Positions 58,501 through 64,000 of a stretch of 64,000 bases of DNA are shown one piece after another. The notes below the pieces were generated by a model that was not told the origin of the DNA, ran no database searches, and saw only the letters and a list, made by a program, of their open reading frames with translations. Position 1 is the stretch's first letter, and each line of letters begins with the position of its first letter. The translations under genes and the position numbers were made by a program. This DNA is from Zygnema cylindricum (taxonomy: Eukaryota; Streptophyta; Zygnematophyceae; Zygnematales; Zygnemataceae): assembly GCA_037447655.1 (NCBI GenBank), contig JBBHKE010001133.1, positions 19,499-83,498 on the forward strand, read 5' to 3'.

Positions 58501-59618
58501 TCCCAAGTATTTGCTTCCATGATAGAAGCCATCTCATCATTTATGGCTGTAATCCATCTTTCTTTCTCTGGACTATTCACTGCCTGAGAGAAAGACTGAG
58601 GCTCATCTCGGTGAGATAGCTTAGTTACCTTATGAGCAGCTTGTTTTTCCTATATCCTTTTGCTGCTCCTCCTTCCTCCCTCAAACTCCGAAGTTGGAAT
58701 GGATGAAAGTCTTGGATTTCTTCTCAATGTCTCATCAGCTACCCTTTCCATGGAAGTCCACTTTTGTCCGCCTCTTCTATCTCCTCAAAGTCCATAGGAG
58801 TATGTGAGGTTTCCAGTGAGTCTCTTGTATCTTGGATCTCCGCTGAATCTGCAATCACGGTTTCACTCAAGTCCCTTTCGGAAACGACCAAGTTTTCCTC
58901 ACTTTCGGACTCAAATCTGATTCTTATCTTCTTTGTATTTTTTAAGGGGTCAAATGACTTCCCTTCATCCATGACAACTAAAAATTTGACCAAAATGATA
59001 TCTTTCTTTGCTAAGTCATATACTCTATATCCCTTAACATCCTCATCATATCCCACATAGCATCTAGGTTTTCCTTTAGCATCTAGTTTCCAGTATTTCC
59101 TATCCGTATCAAGACTACAAACTTGGCTACTGAATACTTTAGGGTGTGAGATATCTGGTTTCCTTCCAACCCATCTCTCATAAGGTGTCACTCCCTTTAC
59201 AGTTTAGGTAAGGACTCAATTCTTAATGTAGTTGGCACAGTTCATTGCTTCTACCCAAAATCTCTTTCCTATTTTCTTGTCTGCTAACATACTGCATGCA
59301 CTATCTCCTAGTGTTTGATTGACCCTCTCAACTACCCCATTTTGTTCTAGGTTATATGGTACAATTTTCTGGTGCTGCACTCCCTCATCTCTCATATATT
59401 CCTCAAACTAGTTAGAGGTATATTCCCCCATTATCACTCCTTATCCTCTTAATGGCGGATTCAGGCAACTTCTCACTCAAGGCTTTATATTCTTTGAAGT
59501 AAGTTGATGTTTCAGACTTTTTTTTCAGAAAGTAGACTCTAGAGTATCTAGACCAGTCATCCTTATTGTCATCATAAACCTCTTTCCTCCAACCGAGGGT
59601 ACTTTTGCAAGTCCCCAA
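58501..59618 (-). pseudogene. pol: Copia F integrase
   Basis: The integrase core begins in the preceding frame (LVHTDIWG ... KRFMMT) and continues here with RVYFLKKKSE and RIRSDNGGIYL. The zone with the catalytic Glu near 59310-59400 is broken by frame changes. The C-terminal part is clear: TPYERWVGRKPDISHPKVF, GYDEDVKGYRVYD and an acidic linker. Confidence 0.85.
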
Positions 59619-61335
59619 ATATCTGTGTGTACCAAATCTAACATTTTCTCACCTCTATATGTTGCGGCTTTGTGAAAGAGAAGCCTATGAGCCTTACCTT
59701 GAGCATAGCACATGCAATCATCCATCATTTCATTAACGCCAAACTGAATGGCCTCTACTTCTCCAAGCTTTTTCATTTCCCTCAACCTATCAAAATGCAC
59801 ATGCCCCAACCGCTTATGCCAAATGATTAACTTAGGAACACCAACATAGTAAACATTCTTCTTTTCATTACTTAGGTTAAGCCTAATCACTCCTTGGCTT
59901 CCCTTATTTGTCGTGAAATAAACTTCATCCCCATACTTAGCTGTAAAGACTCCCTTTCTAAAGAAGGTTTCAAACTCTTTGTCATCTAACACAGACGTAG
60001 AGACAAGATTTTTACTGAGCTGAGGAATGTAGAGTACATTTGAGAATGTAAGTATAGAAGTTTTACCCTCCACTAACCATTTCAGATCTGCTGATCCCAC
60101 TAGATCTGTAGTAACCACTCTCCCATCCCCATGCTTTATCTCTACAGTAGGGATCTTTCTTAAATTAGTGAAGAGTTCTTTATCACGACACATATGCATG
60201 GATGCACCTGAGTCGATGATCCATCCTTCCTGTGGAGCTTCTCGAATTGCTCCTAGGGCACACTTATGTCTCCGAGGGATCTCCATCTCCTCCAGACTCT
60301 CGTCAAGAAGAAGATCCCCATCCTCCTCATAGGACTCATCCTCGGTATCTCCTGTCACTTTTGTTACCACAAGTGCATTTTTCTTCCCTACGGAAGAACC
60401 CCCTCCACGGTTCTCTTGGAGCCTCAGCTCCGACAGCTTGACGCAATCTGCGATGAAGTGTCCCGACTTTTTGCAAAAATGACAAAGACCATTTGGGGGG
60501 CTCGTTCCCCCACAATGATCTCTTTTCCCTGCGTAAGGTTTCTTCGGTTCCATCCCCCAATGGTCCCCTCCTCTTGCTAGAGCTTGAATGCTCTTTACTC
60601 CTCTCCTAATCTCCATTGTGTTTTCCTGCACAAGTATCATCCTGACCACTGTGCTCCATTTATATGAACTATCACGCTTTTCTTGTACTCGGTACACAAT
60701 GTTCTCGAACTCATTTAGTAACTTCATGATAAAGGTGTTAACTTTCATTTTCATTCTACTTGTTCACCCGGCACTTTCTATCTCTATATACAAACAAGAA
60801 AGATCATTACAGTAATCTAACATCTTTCCTCCTTTGTTAATGTAACTCACTAGCTTTTGCTTAGCCAACTGGAGCTCCTGAATAGTTCCAGCTCTGTAAA
60901 TCTCCACCAAACTCACCCACAACTCCTCGGCCTTGTAAATCTGAAGATGAGGGGTGGCCAAAGCTTGATTGAGGTGTCTCAGAATGAAGTTCTTGGCAGC
61001 CATGTTTACATCCTCCCACATTTGAGTATCGTTCTCCGTGGTCTTCACGTTCGCCGCTCCCGGTGTTGTGGCAATAGGAGTGAGGGGTGTCTTTTTCCTT
61101 TTCCCCTTTTCGGCCACACTGCTGTCCCCATCATCTGCATCCTCCGTTGGGGAAGTCGTTGCTGCTGGAAACCTTACTTCTCCAAAAGGTGGTGGAGTTC
61201 CCGAAAAGTGGATGTTTCACTTGTCCACTCACGATACCCCAGTATCGTTTTTCGCACAAAGCTCCCATCATCATGGCTTCCTAATAGATAAACCCTGATC
61301 CATTGAAGGTAGGCACCCTAGAGGGTGGGCCCATA
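59525..61335 (-). pseudogene. gag: Copia F gag, protease and start of integrase
   Basis: Gag starts at the primer site (VMGPPSRVPTFNG) and continues with 61117-60764 and 60754-59525, interrupted by a TGA near 60764 where element D has Cys. One knuckle CHFCKKSGHFIADC is present. Protease is intact at its centre (WIIDSGASMHMC), and IIWHKRLGHVHFDRL with CMCYAQGKAH marks the pre-integrase zinc region. Gag and pol share one frame here, unlike copia A and B. Confidence 0.9.
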
Positions 61336-61338
61336 ACC
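61324..61338 (-). other. Half-tRNA-type primer site of copia F
   Basis: The + strand GGTGGGCCCATAACC equals 15 bases of the anticodon arm of plant initiator tRNA-Met (from memory), so the element RNA would pair with it. It begins at the base next to the 5' LTR end. Confidence 0.8.
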
Positions 61339-62371
61339 TGAAACTTTGTGTCCTCCATTGGAATACAAAGTACTGGAAGCCTCTAGATAGTTTTTAACAA
61401 ACTGACTTTCAATGGCAACCACTACTACCCAAGCAGATAAACAGACAATCTAATTGCTTTCGTGTGCAGCTTGGACTCCCCTTAGTCCGTAGGAAAAAGA
61501 ACCTTTGAAAACACCCAACCAGGCGATAAGTTATAAGCCGGCAAAAATGCCAATTTAATACAAACTCTCAAAGAGAGAGAAGACCACCTACCAGATTTTT
61601 CTAAGTCCTAGCTCCCTCTCACAGCCCCTATCTACTAACTGTACAAACCAATGAGAATATTGTGCAGTACATAAATGTACTACTGCCGATGTACTTTTTG
61701 TACGACCTTTGTACGAGAAGGCCATTAAGCAGACGCGTGTCCATTTTTCACTCGTCTGTACATTCCTCGGAATTCTCGCGACCGAATGTTATCTCTCCGG
61801 GTGGCGCCAGGTCATGCCACGTCACTAAATGCCAAAGTGACCATTCCGAGATCTCGGCGATGACGTGTGCCGTCGGATGGGATTTCGTATTTGATCAGTC
61901 GTCGAAACAAATGTCTAATTCATTTGTTTCGTGCAGAATCATATTATACTGATTTTTATCTGCTCCATGCATTTATGTCTCTATTTTCGTTCATCAGAAT
62001 ACCTACCGTAACACTGAATAAGTAATTATCAAACCCTTTATTCTCTAGCGAACTTCTACGACAGACTGGTTAGAGTTACCAGCTACGCCATGCTCTGCCC
62101 GTCTGGGGTTCGAGTCTTGCCGGACTCAACCTTTTGTTGAGAGTGACTTAGGTCACTCTTTAGTCCTGCACAAGTGGAGCTGAGTCAACCATGGCTCCAC
62201 TTCTCTCTCTCTCTCTCTCTTTCAGTGAGTACAACAAGTATTCCAATCTCTATCTCTCTCTTTCAATGACTACAACAAGTATGGGGGATGGAGAGAGAGA
62301 GTTGGAGACAGACTGCTTGCGCTCTCTTCACTTTTTATCTATTTAAACCTAGAAATTATTTATTTTCAACA
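61339..62371 (-). repeat. 5' LTR of copia F
   Basis: On the minus strand, TGTTGAAAATAAATAATTTC...CACAAAGTTTCA. It contains the tRNA-like segment at 62060-62134 and a CT run with a local duplication of the TCAGTGAGTACAACAAGTAT unit near 62222-62281. Confidence 0.9.
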
Positions 62372-63230
62372 CTGACGAACACATCTATCAGACTACCGCC
62401 ATTTACAACAACCATTTTTTTGAACCAATTATAACTAGGCTACACTTATTTGAGAAAAAACTAAGTTTTTATAAAATAGTAAAAAACTAAAATTATATAT
62501 TCATTCATTCTAACGGATTATCAGGAATTTGTAGAAGAAGAGGAGAATAGGACACAGATTTTGAATATGATGGATTTGGAAATTTAAAACATTGATTATT
62601 TAAAAATTGGATTTTGATAATTTTGACATGGCAGATTTAGGAGATTCGGATTTTAAAAGATAGGAATTGCAAAATTTTGAGATTTTGAATATGGTGGATT
62701 TGGAAATATAAAACATTGATGATTTAAAAATTTGATTTGGCAAGATTTGAAGTATTGAGAATTTGGGCATTCAATTTTTAACATTATGACATTTAATTCA
62801 TTATATAAGTTGGTGAATTGAGGCGTCGGGGACATGTATGTTAACGCCTCTAAGCTGTACTAGAAATATGACTAAAAAATATCAAATCTGTCTTAAATAA
62901 CGCCATGTAACGAATTAATGCATATGGAATATGCGGTAATAACGCATAATCGTCCAAATTTCAAGTTATGCATGTATTTTGACAGACCTTGTTTCAGATT
63001 GTTTGTAAAATGGACTGAAAATACATTAATTTAAAAAATAACAGTCAAAAGGACACTGAGGAAGGGTATGGGAGTGTGGAACCCAATTAAAACCCCATTA
63101 AATTACAAATAATCAAGGAAAAATCCATGATTTTTTATCGAAATAGCGGGGAAAGTGGTTTGCTGCTAGTCCCAGGAATATGACGTCCAGTTGAGTGTAC
63201 TGGAAATACATTTATCTGTACGGTTTGTAC
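62372..63230. other. AT-rich non-genic stretch
   Basis: No gene is seen. A loose repeat of GGATTTGGAAAT..AAAACATTGAT..TTTAAAAATT occurs at about 62572-62612 and 62697-62733. Confidence 0.4.
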
Positions 63231-63234
63231 ATAT

Positions 63235-63407
63235 ATCCCCGATAGTTATCGATATCAGTGTTATCGCCGATAAATACCAATAAACATCGGTTATATATCG
63301 GCGATGACACCGATAACAATATATCGTACCAATATATCGATTATTGGGTACCCAAAAAATGGTCCATATCGTTTATCGACAAATCCTTACCGATACACAA
63401 CACTATG
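63235..63407 (-). mobile_element. Fragment related to the 1731-2190 TIR element
   Basis: CGATAT-rich sequence with ATATATCGATTATTGGGTACCCAAAAA, close to the end of the 1731-2190 element, finishing in GATACACAACAC. No left end is found. Confidence 0.5.
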
Positions 63408-63569
63408 CTTTACTGTATAAATAATGATGGCAGATCACGTGAACCTAAATAAACGTCATGGAGAAATTACAATTTTTTTTTTTTTTTAATGGGATTGATA
63501 CACAAAAAAGAATTAATGACACTAATTAATTGTTAGCACTAATGATTTTTATAGTCTTATAATGATTCA

Positions 63570-63765
63570 CGGTGTACTGTACAGTGCAGTATTGTCCATA
63601 CTATACAACATAATTTTTTTCCATACTATACAACATAATTGTTGTCCAAACAATACAACATAATTGTTGTCCATACTATACAACATAATTGTACATTGTA
63701 CTTTTGGTATTGTGGAAGGTATGAGGGAGATGTACCACTAATTTTGTTTTTAGTTAGGGACGGGT
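63570..63765 (-). mobile_element. Partial third copy of the AGGTCGCAA element
   Basis: GTACTTTTGGTATTGTGGAAGG and GAGATGTACCACTAATTTTG match the reverse complement of about 2395-2445. Within it a unit of 24-25 bp containing ATACAACATAATTG is repeated four times (about 63594-63695). The element ends are missing. Confidence 0.6.
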
Positions 63766-64000
63766 GTTGAGATTCAGAAAAAGTGGCCATAAGATAGTAC
63801 AATTACAAGACAGGAAGCTGAGGAAAAACAACTATCTATGTGAGAAAGCAAACTTAATTACTGAACAAGAAAGAAGAACGATTAATAACACGAAAAAATA
63901 AGCACTATGCCAAAAACGCAGTTAGGAAAAATTGGAGAGAATCATTTAGTACATTGAAGTTTAATTTTTAATGTAAGCATTGTAGTTTTACAACCAACGT

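Larger units (their letters stand above)
56652..62371 (-). mobile_element. Copia F: copia element on the minus strand, RNase H deleted
   Basis: The LTRs are 56652-57638 and 61339-62371. The minus strand carries a primer site, gag, protease, integrase, an RT fragment and a polypurine tract, but no RNase H. Flanks TAAGT and CTGAC do not match, so either the ends or the flanks have been altered. It is related to D and E. Confidence 0.9.

Noticed and set aside
57375-62134. Functional tRNA genes
   Set aside because: B-box sequences are good but the anticodon and acceptor stems do not close, and the copies lie within LTRs. I call them tRNA-like only.

Overview
This window is eukaryotic, mostly non-genic and dominated by transposable elements. 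I see no operons or Shine-Dalgarno logic. It holds Ty1/copia retrotransposons, inverted-repeat elements, CT/GA microsatellite tracts and one exon with GT-AG splice signals. Two weak hints point to a plant or green-alga lineage: copia primer sites match the anticodon arm of a plant-type initiator tRNA-Met, and the single recognisable exon resembles a LysM domain. The species cannot be fixed from the sequence.

Layout. 1-926 is a perfect mirror repeat: bases 491-926 are bases 1-436 written backwards, NOT complemented. No known DNA process makes this. 1.7-3.6 kb holds small terminal-inverted-repeat elements. 4326-4610 is a small intact ORF with a TATA box and a two-fold internal repeat, the best host-gene candidate. 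6690-13598 is a short inverted-repeat element split by copia A (7561-13577, TSD GATGT). 13986-15640 is a rearranged relative, A2. 16285-20545 is a large fold-back structure. 20576-22209 is a 1.6-kb unit bounded by 130-bp direct repeats. 22224-26952 is copia B on the minus strand. 28.8-29.3 kb carries the LysM-like exon, whose splice-donor end is tandemly duplicated. 30234-41300 is a CT-rich tract split by copia C (30739-40522), which is itself split by gag-only element D (34316-38664, TSD GTAAT). 45109-45268 is an array of eight GATAT boxes spaced exactly 20 bp apart. 47.7-53.4 kb is an unrecognised unit with 1.17-kb direct repeats (G). 53.7-56.6 kb is 5'-truncated copia E, and 56652-62371 is copia F on the minus strand, abutting E head-on. 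The last 1.6 kb carries fragments of the small elements seen near the left end.

How the parts work. The copia elements encode gag, protease, integrase, reverse transcriptase and RNase H, and almost all copies are broken by stops and frameshifts. Copies A and B, though diverged, share two unusual layouts. Pol lies in the +1 frame relative to gag. Integrase and RT are separated by one in-frame stop at the same position, in both cases followed by the CARYYA context of TMV-type leaky stops. The LTRs of D, E and F carry an antisense tRNA-like segment followed by a T-run. The intact primer sites of D and F match the initiator-tRNA anticodon arm, as in the half-tRNA priming of Drosophila copia.
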